Shown here: one piece after another, positions 1 to 8,020 of the stretch
Layout: every line of letters begins with the position of its first letter
Numbering within the stretch: the stretch's first letter is position 1
DNA from: JAWLDA01 sp041686855
GTDB taxonomy: Bacteria > Bacillota > Limnochordia > DTU080 > RSA5
DNA: 64,000 nucleotides
Reading direction: 5' to 3'
Assembly (NCBI GenBank): GCA_041686855.1
Contig: JAWLDA010000001.1
Location: 248,001-312,000 of the forward strand
Translations under genes and position numbers: made by a program
Notes under the pieces: model-generated
What the model saw: only the letters and a program-made list of their open reading frames with translations
What the model was told of the DNA's origin: nothing
The model's database searches: none

Positions 1-1
1 G

Positions 2-967
2 GACGTAAAGATTGCGGTGCGCAAGGTCGGGATCTGCGGAACGGATTTGCACATTTACGAGTGGGATGCATGGGCATCGGGGCGCGTGCCTCTTGGGACG
101 ACGATCGGCCACGAATTTTTGGGTGAGGTCATAGAGACGGGGGCGGCGGTAGAGGGACTGAAGCCGGGGGATCGCGTCTCGGGCGAAGGGCACATCGGCT
201 GTGGCCGATGCTATAGCTGTCGCACTGGCCAAAGTCACATCTGTAGTAAGGTCGACATTATTGGTGTCGATAGGAATGGTTGTTTCGCAGACTATATCGT
301 CCTTCCGGCGAGCAACGTATGGAAGTTGGACGACTCGGTCCCGAACGAGATTGGCGTACTCTTTGATCCGCTTGGGAACGCCATGCATACCGTGATGGCT
401 GATCGGATCTCAGGGAAGTGCGTCTTAGTGGTCGGCGTTGGAACGATTGGTTTGCTGATTGTCAACATAGCACGGGCAGCTGGGGCTCTCCTCCTCGTAG
501 CGCTTGACATCAACCCGACTAAGCGGGCGTTGGCGCTTGAGTTAGGGGCGGATGTAGCCTTTGATCCCCGGGAGGCGGCGGTCACAGAGCGACTTCTCGC
601 GCTCACTCGAGACGGCGACGGCTTTGATGCGGTGCTGGAGGCGTCAGGTAGCGAAGCGGGGATTCGTGCAGGACTGCGCCTCCTGAGAAGTGGCGGTTGG
701 GCAGCATTCCTGGGGATTCCTCGTGAGAATGTCTCCTTGAATTTGGCAGAGGATCTCATTTTCAAAGGGGCACGATTTCATGGGGTGAACGGCCGCCGGA
801 TTTACGAGACGTGGTACCAAGTGGAAGACTTCGTGACCGGCGGTCGTATCCAACCCCAACGAGTGATTACACACACACTCCCCTTCGAGCGTTATCACGA
901 AGGGTTTGAGATGATGAAGCGCGGAGAGGCGATCAAAGTGATCCTCAATGTACGTGATTCCACCTAG
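2..967 (+). CDS. tdh: Zinc-dependent L-threonine 3-dehydrogenase-like alcohol dehydrogenase (5' partial)
   Basis: Medium-chain Zn/NAD(P) dehydrogenase; the reading frame is open at the left edge, so the N-terminus lies outside the window and 321 residues are visible. Seen: catalytic-zinc motif GICGTDLH with the following GHE, an intact structural-zinc lobe (GCGRCYSC then a fourth Cys after RTGQSHI), and the Rossmann fingerprint GVGTIG. The stretch around the zinc site (HIYEWDAWA, VSGEGHIGCG, FDPLGNAMHT) is what the threonine 3-dehydrogenase subfamily shows, which oxidises threonine to 2-amino-3-ketobutyrate. Context is sugar-acid-like genes, so a polyol or sugar-acid substrate is a fair alternative. 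Its stop overlaps by 4 bp the stop of the convergent SMP-30 gene. Confidence 0.85.
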   Translation, partial: DVKIAVRKVGICGTDLHIYEWDAWASGRVPLGTTIGHEFLGEVIETGAAVEGLKPGDRVSGEGHIGCGRCYSCRTGQSHICSKVDIIGVDRNGCFADYIVLPASNVWKLDDSVPNEIGVLFDPLGNAMHTVMADRISGKCVLVVGVGTIGLLIVNIARAAGALLLVALDINPTKRALALELGADVAFDPREAAVTERLLALTRDGDGFDAVLEASGSEAGIRAGLRLLRSGGWAAFLGIPRENVSLNLAEDLIFKGARFHGVNGRRIYETWYQVEDFVTGGRIQPQRVITHTLPFERYHEGFEMMKRGEAIKVILNVRDST

Positions 968-1791
968 TCACAGTACTGAGGCTGACCCGGGACCTCCCAA
1001 CGAAACTTCCACAGGGCGTTCTCGTCGTGCTCGGTCGCGTAGATCCACCTGCGATCGTCGCCACCAAAGTGGACGTTTGATGGCTTGAGGAAGGGCGTAC
1101 GCACTCGATCGAGCAATTCTCCCTCGGCATCGAAGACGTCGATACTTCCTGCACCGTGATTGGTCACCAGTAGGTGACCATTAGCGTCGAAGTCCATGCC
1201 GTCGGGACCGCCCGGGTGATCGCCGGGAAGTTGGGCCCAGGCCGTCTTGTCGCGGACCACACCGGGGGAGAGGATTTTAAACCGCCAGACGATCTTGGTC
1301 CGGGTCTCTGCTACAAACAACCAGCGATCATCCACTGAGACAGCGATGCCGTTGCAGAATTGATAGCCTTCGTCCAACCGTACGACCTCTCCGTTGCTCT
1401 TGCGGCAAAACACTTCGCCAACCGGCGCTTCGGCCGATGAGCCGGCCGGTGCGGTAAAATAGAGGTTACCTTGGGAGTCAAAAATACAGTCGTTACAGCC
1501 GCGAATGGGTTTGCCCTCGTACTCGCTAACCACCCGACTGATGGCGCCGTCTACGGTGACCCGCAAGATCCCTAAACGCATGTCTGCGCACCACAGTGCA
1601 TTCTCGCGGTCGACTTGAAGTCCGGCGGGGACACCGCCGGTCTCCGCCACGGTCGACACAGCGCCGTCGTCGCTGACGCGAACGATACGCCCTTCGCCGG
1701 GCGCTACCATGAAAAAGTTGCCGTCGCGGTCAAAGACGGGGCCTTCGGCGCCTTTAAGTCCCGTGACAATCTTAGTAAACTCGCGCTCCAT
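964..1791 (-). CDS. SMP-30/gluconolactonase family protein
   Basis: 275-residue cytoplasmic six-bladed beta-propeller of the SMP-30/gluconolaconase/luciferin-regenerating family, which opens sugar lactones using a bound divalent metal. Seen: N-terminal Glu in GAEGPVF (residue 16), the CNGIAVS asparagine and the GGPDGMDF aspartate, the expected metal ligands, plus repeated blade-like D-x-x-G-N motifs. The start ATG is preceded by GAGGAGG lying inside the end of the upstream SDR gene, with only 2 bp between that stop and this start, so the two are translationally coupled. SDR plus lactonase suggests oxidation of a sugar to lactone and its hydrolysis; the substrate is unknown. Confidence 0.85.
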   Translation of the reverse strand: MEREFTKIVTGLKGAEGPVFDRDGNFFMVAPGEGRIVRVSDDGAVSTVAETGGVPAGLQVDRENALWCADMRLGILRVTVDGAISRVVSEYEGKPIRGCNDCIFDSQGNLYFTAPAGSSAEAPVGEVFCRKSNGEVVRLDEGYQFCNGIAVSVDDRWLFVAETRTKIVWRFKILSPGVVRDKTAWAQLPGDHPGGPDGMDFDANGHLLVTNHGAGSIDVFDAEGELLDRVRTPFLKPSNVHFGGDDRRWIYATEHDENALWKFRWEVPGQPQYCD

Positions 1792-1793
1792 GG

Positions 1794-2594
1794 CTAATCC
1801 TCCTCGTTGGCAATCTCTTTGAGTCGCTTTTGAAACTCTCCGAAGAACGGAATGGTGAGTCCCCCGTCGACCACCAAGTCCGCACCCGTGATGAAGCTTG
1901 CGTGATCAGAGACCAGGAAGCAGATGGCCGCAGCAATGTCCCGGGGGATCCCTGTTCGCCGCAGAGGGGTGACGCGCGCCGCGACGGACTCTCGCTCCGG
2001 ACCGCCTTTGTCTCCCGGCTTTCGGTGAATCGCCCCGGGCGTGATCGTGTTGATGCGAATCCCATCAGGTCCATAGTCCAGCGCCGTTTGTCGCGTCAAC
2101 TGTACGACCGCGGCCTTGGCCGTGGTGTAGGTGATGTAACGGGCGGTGGGCTGCCGCCCAAGGACGGAGGCGATGTTGATGATGTTTCCGCCGCCGACGG
2201 CCTGCATGTGGGGGACCGCGTACTTGGTTCCGAGGAAGAGGGCCCGCAGCAAAACTGCGTGGCTACGGTCCCAGTCATCTGCGGAGATCTCAGTCGCGGA
2301 GCCGTGCACTTCAAAGTGGGCGTTGTTTACGAGGATGTCGAGACGGCCAAACTCTTCGATGGCCACGTCGATCATTCTCTGGATGTCGGCCTCTTGGCTG
2401 ACGTCTGTGCGGACGAACCTGGCCTGTCCGCCTTCGGCGTTGATGGAATCAGCGACTGCCTGCCCTTGTTCGGTCTTAATGTCGGCGACGACCACACGCG
2501 CGCCCGAGGCGGAGAGGCGGCGAACGGTCGACTCCCCAATCCCTTGGGCCGCTCCCGTGACGACCGCTACACGTTCTGAAAGATCAATGATCAT
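1794..2594 (-). CDS. SDR family NAD(P)-dependent oxidoreductase
   Basis: 266-residue classical short-chain dehydrogenase. Seen: TGAAQGIG nucleotide-binding motif near the N-terminus, NNAH, catalytic Ser in NIASVLG and the YTTAK Tyr-Lys pair, and a C-terminal FITGADLVVDGG of the FabG/glucose dehydrogenase type. The longest frame starts at 2708, but the ATG at 2594 (MIIDLSERVAVVTG) is chosen because AAGGAAGG lies about 12 bp upstream and it fits the family N-terminus. First gene of a two-gene operon with the SMP-30 protein; divergent from the SBP at 2863. Substrate probably a sugar or sugar derivative, by context. Confidence 0.88.
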   Translation of the reverse strand: MIIDLSERVAVVTGAAQGIGESTVRRLSASGARVVVADIKTEQGQAVADSINAEGGQARFVRTDVSQEADIQRMIDVAIEEFGRLDILVNNAHFEVHGSATEISADDWDRSHAVLLRALFLGTKYAVPHMQAVGGGNIINIASVLGRQPTARYITYTTAKAAVVQLTRQTALDYGPDGIRINTITPGAIHRKPGDKGGPERESVAARVTPLRRTGIPRDIAAAICFLVSDHASFITGADLVVDGGLTIPFFGEFQKRLKEIANEED

Positions 2595-2679
2595 TTGAAA
2601 TGATTGTCCTTCCTTCTGCCGATCTTGCGCCACTATTTCGCTCGCCTTGCAACGAAGACCTGCGACAGAAAAGGTGCGT

Positions 2680-2696
2680 CTCGTTGAACCAACGAG
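2680..2696. promoter_or_regulatory. Perfect 17-bp palindrome, candidate operator
   Basis: CTCGTTG-AAC-CAACGAG is a perfect inverted repeat with a 3-bp centre, about 85 bp upstream of the SDR start and in the divergent intergenic region. Arm length and spacing resemble dimeric repressor operators. No matching regulator gene is adjacent. Confidence 0.35.
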
Positions 2697-2759
2697 GGAC
2701 GGGTGCACCGCGAACGAAGCTGAGGATTATGGTACCTGTAGACGACTGTGGAGTTTTAG

Positions 2760-2786
2760 TTGTCTTTGGACAATTATGACATAATT
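2760..2786. promoter_or_regulatory. Two overlapping palindromes in the divergent SDR/SBP promoter region
   Basis: TTGTC-TTTG-GACAA (2760-2773) overlaps AATTATG-A-CATAATT (2772-2786), both perfect. They lie in an AT-rich block 75-100 bp upstream of the SBP start, where promoter elements would be expected. I infer operator or promoter function; no clear -35/-10 pair could be fixed. Confidence 0.35.
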
Positions 2787-2862
2787 CATAAAGGCAGAGA
2801 GGTTTAATACATTCTGTGTGTAAGATAGAAGTTGTCGAAATAGATAGGGGGTTGAGACAAGA

Positions 2863-4107
2863 GTGAACACTAGGAAAACCTTAGGTGTTATCCTCGGCGC
2901 GCTGCTGATCGCCATGTTGACTGCGCCGGTGGGGGCTCAGCGGACGAAACTGACGATCATGATGCCTGGGTCATCAGGTGGCGTGTATCCTGACGGCGTG
3001 ATCGAAGGATTCATGGAGAAGCACCCGGAGATTGAAGTCGAAGTGCTGGGAGGCGGATGGGGCGAGCTGCTCGAGAAGATTCCCGTTCAATACGCTGCCG
3101 GGACGGCCCCGGACGTATGGTACGGTGAAGCAGGTCGCGCGTCGGAGTGGGGCTTTCAAGGCATCGTGGAAAATTTGAAGCCTTACATCGACCGGGATCT
3201 TGATCTTAACGACTTCTTCCTCCTGGAGGCTTCCAGCGACCCGCAAGGTCGAGTTTGGGGCATTCCCGGCGGCTTTCAGATGACCAACCTCTTCTACCGG
3301 ACCAACCTCTTCGACGAGGCCGGTGTCTCTTATCCAAGTGACTCGTGGACCGTCAGTGACCTGGTGGATGCGGCCAAAAAGTTGACTCGACGCCGCGGCG
3401 ACGAGGTGACCCAGTACGGTTTTCATAGCCCCACCGGCGGCACAAACGGCTGGATCCTTTGGGTACACCTACTCGGAGGGAGCGTCATGGATGAGACGTT
3501 GACCCAATCTCGGATGAACACCCCTGAGACCGTGAACGCCATTGAGTTTATGCGCCAGCTTATGTGGGTTGAAGAGGTCTCCCCCAAGTTTGGCGTCGAG
3601 TCCGGCTACGCTCTGGACAACTCAAACCTCGCGATGGAGTTCAATATTTACATCCGGAATCACACACTGCAAGAGGCCGGTGTAACGGCGTACGACGTGG
3701 CCAAAGTACCGGCTGCAGACGATGGCCGCCGCTACACCACAGTCGTCCCCAACGTTTGGATGATCAATAGCCAATCACCTGTGAAAGAGGCAGCGTGGAC
3801 CTTCCTTAAGCACTACATCTCGCAGGAAGTGCAAGAGAAGGTGGTCGCCAAAGGTTCTGAGGTCCCGGTGAACCGCATGGCGGGGATGTCCTTCTTGGAT
3901 CAGCCGCCGCCGCCCGTCAATCGCATGGCTGTCCTTGACAGCTTTGAGTTTGCTCATACGCTGGACGAGAACGCCGCCTGGAGAAGTTGGTGGTCGGCTG
4001 TGCGCCAAGATCTCTTCCCGACCTTTAGAAACGAGGAGAGCGCCGATGCATCGGCTGCTCGGGCACATCAGACGCTTCAAACGATCCTGGATGAAGTTTA
4101 CCGGTAG
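2863..4107 (+). CDS. ABC transporter family 1 solute-binding protein (orphan)
   Basis: 414-residue extracytoplasmic carbohydrate-binding protein of the MalE/UgpB type. A Sec signal peptide (basic MNTRK, hydrophobic core, cleavage near PVGAQ) has no lipobox cysteine. Typical blocks: AAGTAPDVWYGE, WGIPGGFQMTNLFYRTNLFDEAG, and a C-terminal VQEKVVAKGSEVPVNR. GTG start with a G-rich stretch about 12-16 bp upstream. It stands alone: no MalF/MalG-type permease or MalK-type ATPase is next to it, so import must use subunits encoded elsewhere. Followed by a strong hairpin at 4157-4199. Sugar ligand unknown. Confidence 0.88.
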   Translation: MNTRKTLGVILGALLIAMLTAPVGAQRTKLTIMMPGSSGGVYPDGVIEGFMEKHPEIEVEVLGGGWGELLEKIPVQYAAGTAPDVWYGEAGRASEWGFQGIVENLKPYIDRDLDLNDFFLLEASSDPQGRVWGIPGGFQMTNLFYRTNLFDEAGVSYPSDSWTVSDLVDAAKKLTRRRGDEVTQYGFHSPTGGTNGWILWVHLLGGSVMDETLTQSRMNTPETVNAIEFMRQLMWVEEVSPKFGVESGYALDNSNLAMEFNIYIRNHTLQEAGVTAYDVAKVPAADDGRRYTTVVPNVWMINSQSPVKEAAWTFLKHYISQEVQEKVVAKGSEVPVNRMAGMSFLDQPPPPVNRMAVLDSFEFAHTLDENAAWRSWWSAVRQDLFPTFRNEESADASAARAHQTLQTILDEVYR

Positions 4108-4156
4108 CCCGACCAGCTAAGCTCGGAAATGAGATGAACGAGATGTCGCGGGAAAC

Positions 4157-4199
4157 CTCAGGCAGCTTAGGGGGCGTAACACCCCCTAGGCTGCCTGAG
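4157..4199. terminator. Bidirectional terminator-like hairpin
   Basis: An 18-bp stem (CTCAGGCAGCTTAGGGGG at 4157-4174 pairing with 4182-4199, one G-U pair) with a 7-base loop sits between the convergent SBP and ilvB stops. There is no strong T-run on either side, so it is a hairpin terminator by position and stability. Confidence 0.65.
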
Positions 4200-4209
4200 A
4201 GCTAATATC

Positions 4210-5967
4210 CTACTCCAAGTACCCTTTCACGCCGATCATCCCATCGAGCGCGGCCCCCGCCGGCACCATCGGGTACACATTGGCGTCCTCGTCGACGTGA
4301 ATATCTAGCACCAGCGGTCCGTGGTAGCGCTCCGCCCACTCGAGCGCTTCGGTAAGCTCGTCGGGGCTCGTAACGCGTCGGGCCGCCACCCCAAAGCCTT
4401 CGGAGATTTTCACAAAGTCCGGATTGTCGTGGAGATCGACAGCGATGTAGCGGCTGTCGTACGACAACTCCTGCAGCTGCCGGACCATCCCAAGGGAGTT
4501 GTTGTTGAGGATGGCCACTTTGACGGCGATCTTATGCGCGGCGCACGTGGCCAGCTCCTGGATGTTCATTTGGAAACCGCCGTCTCCGTTGATGCTCCAA
4601 ACACTGCGATGTGGCATACCCAGTTTGGCGCCGATCGCGGCGGGGAAACCGAAACCCATGGTGCCCAGTCCGCCGGAGGAGATATGGGAGTGCGGCTGAC
4701 GAAAGTGATAGTACTGGGCGAGCCACATCTGGTGTTGGCCCACATCGGCAGTACAGATCGCCTCTCCTTGGGTGACACGGTACAGCTCTTCGATCACCTG
4801 CTGCGGGGGGATAATCCCGGCTCGGCTCGGATAGGCCAAGGGATACTCAGTCTTCCAAGCCGTAATCTGATCCAGCCACGCGGCGGGCTTTCTGTCGGCG
4901 ACCAAGGGGAGCAATTGCGTCAAGACGCTCCGTGCATCGCCCACGATGGGGATGTCAATGGGGACGTTCTTACCGATCTCAGCCGCATCGACGTCGATAT
5001 GAATGATGGTGGCGTTCATGCCGAACTCGCTCACCTTGCCCGTCACGCGATCGTCGAAGCGCGCCCCGACTGCGACGATCACGTCCGCGGCGGCCATGGC
5101 GTAGTTTGCATAGGCCGTTCCGTGCAGGCCGAGCATGCCCAATGAGAGCGGGTGATCTCCAGGGAAGCCGCCGATGCCCATCAAAGTGTACGTCGTCGGG
5201 ATATTCGCCTTTTCGGCCAGAGCGCGCACTTCGTTGTGAGCGCCGGCAGCGATCACACCACCACCGATATACAATACGGGCCTCTCGGCCGCGCCAATCG
5301 CTGCCGCAGCTTTTTGTAGTTGCCGGCGTGCGCCGCTTCCTAAGCTCTTGGTCGCGCTGCGATGGGGATGCGCTTCGTCAGTGTGTGCTGATCCAGTGTT
5401 TCCTCCCCACTCACCACCGACCATCGCGAGACCAATATCCTTTGGAATGTCGATCAGCACGGGTCCGGGACGGCCGGTCGTTGCGATACTGAACGCTTCA
5501 TCAATGATCCGGGGGAGGTCACGGGCGTCTTGCACGAGATAGTTGTGCTTGGTGACCGGCCGGGTGATACCGACAATATCGGCTTCCTGGAACGCATCGC
5601 TTCCGATCAGCGCCGTGGGAACATTCCCGGTGATGGCGACCAAAGGAATGGAGTCCATGTGGGCCGTCGCCAATCCGGTAACGAGATTTGTGGCCCCAGG
5701 ACCGGATGTGGCTAGACACACCCCGGGCCGGCCTGTGGCCCGGGCGAATCCATCGGCCATGTGCGCCGCCGCTTGTTCGTGTCGGACGAGCAAGTGGCGA
5801 ATCTCTCGCCCGTAAAGGGCGTCGTAGAGGGGAAGGACGGCGCCTCCGGGATAGCCGAAGATGAGCTCGACACCGTTGGCTACCAACGCATCTACAAACT
5901 GTTCTGCTGCTTTCATAGGTGTGCGACGACGCTCATGGCGTGGCTCGGGCGCTTGAATGGCGGCCAT
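4210..5967 (-). CDS. ilvB: Acetolactate synthase, large (catalytic) subunit
   Basis: Thiamine-diphosphate enzyme that condenses pyruvate to 2-acetolactate (valine/leucine path) or with 2-ketobutyrate (isoleucine path). 585 residues, normal length. Seen: VRHEQAAAHMADG with the catalytic Glu, LATSGPGATNLVTG, central FAD-type domain, and the ThDP motif NGDGGFQMNIQELATC ending in NNN. The ATG at 5967 is chosen over the longer frame because AAAGGAGGA lies 9 bp upstream; an internal ATG at MKAAEQF is also possible. Transcribed from a sigma-70 promoter through a T-box leader. No regulatory subunit ilvN and no ilvC follow; a hairpin terminates it, so it is apparently monocistronic. Confidence 0.95.
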   Translation of the reverse strand: MAAIQAPEPRHERRRTPMKAAEQFVDALVANGVELIFGYPGGAVLPLYDALYGREIRHLLVRHEQAAAHMADGFARATGRPGVCLATSGPGATNLVTGLATAHMDSIPLVAITGNVPTALIGSDAFQEADIVGITRPVTKHNYLVQDARDLPRIIDEAFSIATTGRPGPVLIDIPKDIGLAMVGGEWGGNTGSAHTDEAHPHRSATKSLGSGARRQLQKAAAAIGAAERPVLYIGGGVIAAGAHNEVRALAEKANIPTTYTLMGIGGFPGDHPLSLGMLGLHGTAYANYAMAAADVIVAVGARFDDRVTGKVSEFGMNATIIHIDVDAAEIGKNVPIDIPIVGDARSVLTQLLPLVADRKPAAWLDQITAWKTEYPLAYPSRAGIIPPQQVIEELYRVTQGEAICTADVGQHQMWLAQYYHFRQPHSHISSGGLGTMGFGFPAAIGAKLGMPHRSVWSINGDGGFQMNIQELATCAAHKIAVKVAILNNNSLGMVRQLQELSYDSRYIAVDLHDNPDFVKISEGFGVAARRVTSPDELTEALEWAERYHGPLVLDIHVDEDANVYPMVPAGAALDGMIGVKGYLE

Positions 5968-6019
5968 CGGTCGAGTCCTCCTTTGTGGGCTCACAGAGTC
6001 GGGAAAACGTCGGTAAAAC

Positions 6020-6337
6020 AAAAAAACCTCTCCATCCCTCATGTAGGGACGAGAGGCTTTGAAAGCCTGTCGCGGTACCACCCGACTTTGCCGCGTCCTT
6101 ACGGTGACACGCGGCCTCAATCTCCGACGCACGCGGACGCTTATCAACATCGTCTGCGATCAAGCGGAGTGCGCGTTAACGGGCGCAAATCGTCCTAAGC
6201 CTACTTGGTGCTTCAGCCGGCAGCTCCAGGGCGACTTCGGTCGGGCACGACACCGGTTTGCACCACCCACCGGCTCTCTGCGGTCGTACGTCCAACGTAC
6301 TGGTCCCTTTCACAGCTTTTGCTAGGGGTATTATTTG
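6020..6337 (-). promoter_or_regulatory. T-box riboswitch leader of ilvB, valine (GUC) specifier
   Basis: Untranslated leader sensing uncharged tRNA. On the minus strand: AGTA (6301-6298) facing GAA, the loop-E pair of the specifier loop; GAA is followed directly by GTC (6235-6233), a valine codon. An AGAGAG element and a GGTGGTGCAAACC-type distal stem I lie between. The T-box core GGGTGGTACCGCG is at 6083-6071. It is followed by a terminator: CCTCTC (6056-6051) and GAGAGG (6032-6027) with an internal TCCCT/AGGGA pair and seven T residues. TGGT in the T-box would pair with a tRNA ending A-CCA. Specifier call is inferred from alignment by eye. Confidence 0.9.
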
Positions 6338-6343
6338 AAATGA

Positions 6344-6372
6344 ATCATAGCACGCTGCGATTCGTGTGTCAA
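6344..6372 (-). promoter_or_regulatory. Sigma-70 promoter of the ilvB T-box transcript
   Basis: Minus strand TTGACA (6372-6367), exactly 17 bp, then TATGAT (6349-6344): a perfect -35 and 5/6 -10. Transcription would start near 6337, just upstream of T-box stem I. Confidence 0.85.
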
Positions 6373-6406
6373 CTCATACTTGCGAAGCCCAGGTGCATTT
6401 TCGCTC

Positions 6407-6424
6407 TCTCACGAACTAGTGAGA
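6407..6424. promoter_or_regulatory. Inverted repeat upstream of SDR gene
   Basis: TCTCAC-N6-GTGAGA lies 40 bp upstream of the SDR start and 35 bp upstream of the ilvB -35. It is a candidate operator only; no promoter for the SDR gene was convincingly identified. Confidence 0.25.
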
Positions 6425-6464
6425 ATCAGGACGTTGAAACGAAGAGATCTCGAGGTGATTTGGT

Positions 6465-7226
6465 TTGGGACGATTGGCGGGTAAAGTGGCGATTGTGACC
6501 GGATCGACGAGCGGGGTAGGCAAAGGGACGGCCCTCATGATGGGCAAAGAAGGAGCGCGCGTTGCGGTGACGGGACGGAACGAAGCCGAAGGTGAGGGAG
6601 TCGTGCAGGCGATTCGCGACGCAGGCTCGGAGGCGGTGTTTATCCGGGCTGACCTGACACGGCATGCTGAGTGTCGTCGACTCGTGGACGAGACGGTGGG
6701 GACCTTTGGAGGCGTTGATGTTCTTGTGAACAACGCGGCGATTTTTCCCCGCGGGCGAATCGACGATACGACGGAGGCTCTTTGGGATGAAATGATGGCC
6801 GTCAATCTTAAGGCCCCATTCTTTTGCAGTCAGCAGGTGGTGCCCCATATGCGCAATCGCGGCGGCGGTTCGATCATTAATATTGGGTCGGTCAACGCGT
6901 TTATCGGCAGCCCCGACCTGCTCGCTTACTCTGCCTCCAAAGGTGGACTGATGACCTTTACAAAAAACCTCGCAACTGCGCTCGCCAAAGAGCGAATTCG
7001 TGTGAATTTGATTAATCCCGGATGGGTTTTGACCGAAGGCGAACACGAGATGCAGCTTAGTCTGGGCCAGCCCGAGAACTGGGCGGAGTTGGCGGCAGCA
7101 AAGCAACCCTTTGGTCGACTCTTGGAGCCGGAAGATATCGCCCACGGGATCGTCTACCTCGCCTCGGATGAGGCGGCACTCGTCTCCGGCGCCGTCCTCA
7201 CGATCAATCAAGTCCCCGTAGCGTAA
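6465..7226 (+). CDS. SDR family oxidoreductase
   Basis: 253-residue short-chain dehydrogenase. Seen: VTGSTSGVGKG nucleotide-binding motif, NNAAIF, catalytic Ser in NIGSVNAF, YSASK Tyr-Lys pair, and the C-terminal LASDEAALVSGAVLTINQ. The start is TTG, supported by GAGGTG about 7 bp upstream and the usual short N-terminus before GKVAIVTG. Divergent from ilvB, monocistronic, and followed by a hairpin plus T-run at 7267-7328. The third residue of the usual VDGG near the C-terminus is replaced (TINQVP), common in this superfamily. Substrate unknown. Confidence 0.88.
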   Translation: MGRLAGKVAIVTGSTSGVGKGTALMMGKEGARVAVTGRNEAEGEGVVQAIRDAGSEAVFIRADLTRHAECRRLVDETVGTFGGVDVLVNNAAIFPRGRIDDTTEALWDEMMAVNLKAPFFCSQQVVPHMRNRGGGSIINIGSVNAFIGSPDLLAYSASKGGLMTFTKNLATALAKERIRVNLINPGWVLTEGEHEMQLSLGQPENWAELAAAKQPFGRLLEPEDIAHGIVYLASDEAALVSGAVLTINQVPVA

Positions 7227-7266
7227 TCTCGCATCCGCTCCCTCACAAAGCCTACCAGATAATAAA

Positions 7267-7328
7267 GACGACGTCCGAAGAGCGCCGCGTTTGTTTCAGG
7301 CGCTCTTCGCGCGTCGTGACTAATTTTT
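7267..7328 (+). terminator. Rho-independent terminator-like hairpin
   Basis: GAAGAGCGCC (7276-7285) pairs with GGCGCTCTTC (7298-7307), extended by outer ACGACG/CGTCGT arms, and is followed by TTTTTT at about 7322-7328. It ends the SDR transcript. Confidence 0.65.
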
Positions 7329-7447
7329 TGCGCGCGTTCTCCTGCGAAAGTGCGCGTCTTCACCCCTGTCGCTCCTTTTGGTTTGCTCAGATAATTGATC
7401 GCAACACCCCATTACTTGAATCTCTACGACCTTAGGGAGGCCGGTTC

Positions 7448-7954
7448 ATGGTTCCCATCTCGATTCGTCCCTATCGACCAGAGGATTACACCCCGATCTA
7501 CGAGATCACAAAGCGGGCGTGGCGAGGAGTCACGATGGCCGAACTGCGGGAGCAACGCTTTGGTCAGGTCGGCGGTCGGCCGTGGTATGAACATAAGGCG
7601 AACGGGATTGTCGCGAAGTGTGAACGCCTGCCGGAGCAGTGCTTGGTGGCCGAAATCGACGGCCAAGTCGTTGGTTACGCCACTTTTGGTGTTCAGATGG
7701 ACGGTGAGGTGGGTATCGTTGGCGATAATGCCGTCGATCCCGATTGGCAGGGACGCGGAATTGGCACGGCGCTCGTGGGTCGTGCCGTAGAAGCCCTGCG
7801 CGAGGCGGGGACACGGATCTTGGAAGTCTCAACCTTTGAGCATGACACGCCGGCCCGGACGGTGTATGAGCGTCTCGGATTTCGACAAATCGCAACGACC
7901 GTTCATTACGCGATGCCCGCTCAAGAGGCAGACGACGACCCGTTAGGCGACTAA
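7448..7954 (+). CDS. GNAT family N-acetyltransferase
   Basis: 168-residue acetyl-CoA-dependent acetyltransferase. Motif A is clear: VDPDWQGRGIGTALVGRAVE (Q-x-x-G-x-G pyrophosphate loop), followed by a C-terminal motif B (DTPARTVYERLGF). The N-terminus SIRPYRPEDYTPIYEI is the usual first strand/helix. ATG start with AGGGAGG 7-8 bp upstream. It heads a co-directional run; 66 bp separate it from the amidohydrolase, so it may be part of that operon. The acceptor cannot be told from sequence. Confidence 0.9.
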   Translation: MVPISIRPYRPEDYTPIYEITKRAWRGVTMAELREQRFGQVGGRPWYEHKANGIVAKCERLPEQCLVAEIDGQVVGYATFGVQMDGEVGIVGDNAVDPDWQGRGIGTALVGRAVEALREAGTRILEVSTFEHDTPARTVYERLGFRQIATTVHYAMPAQEADDDPLGD

Positions 7955-8020
7955 TGCAGGTTGAGCGCGGGCTGACGTACCGGGGAAGCTTGATGGACTG
8001 AAACGGAAGGGGATAGGGGT

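Noticed and set aside
1830..2579. 249-aa forward ORF
   Set aside because: It is antisense to the well-supported SDR gene, with no motif or RBS.
4321..5145. 274-aa forward ORF
   Set aside because: It lies opposite ilvB; shadow of a GC-rich coding strand.
6426..7211. 261-aa reverse ORF
   Set aside because: It is antisense to the SDR at 6465 and has no family features.
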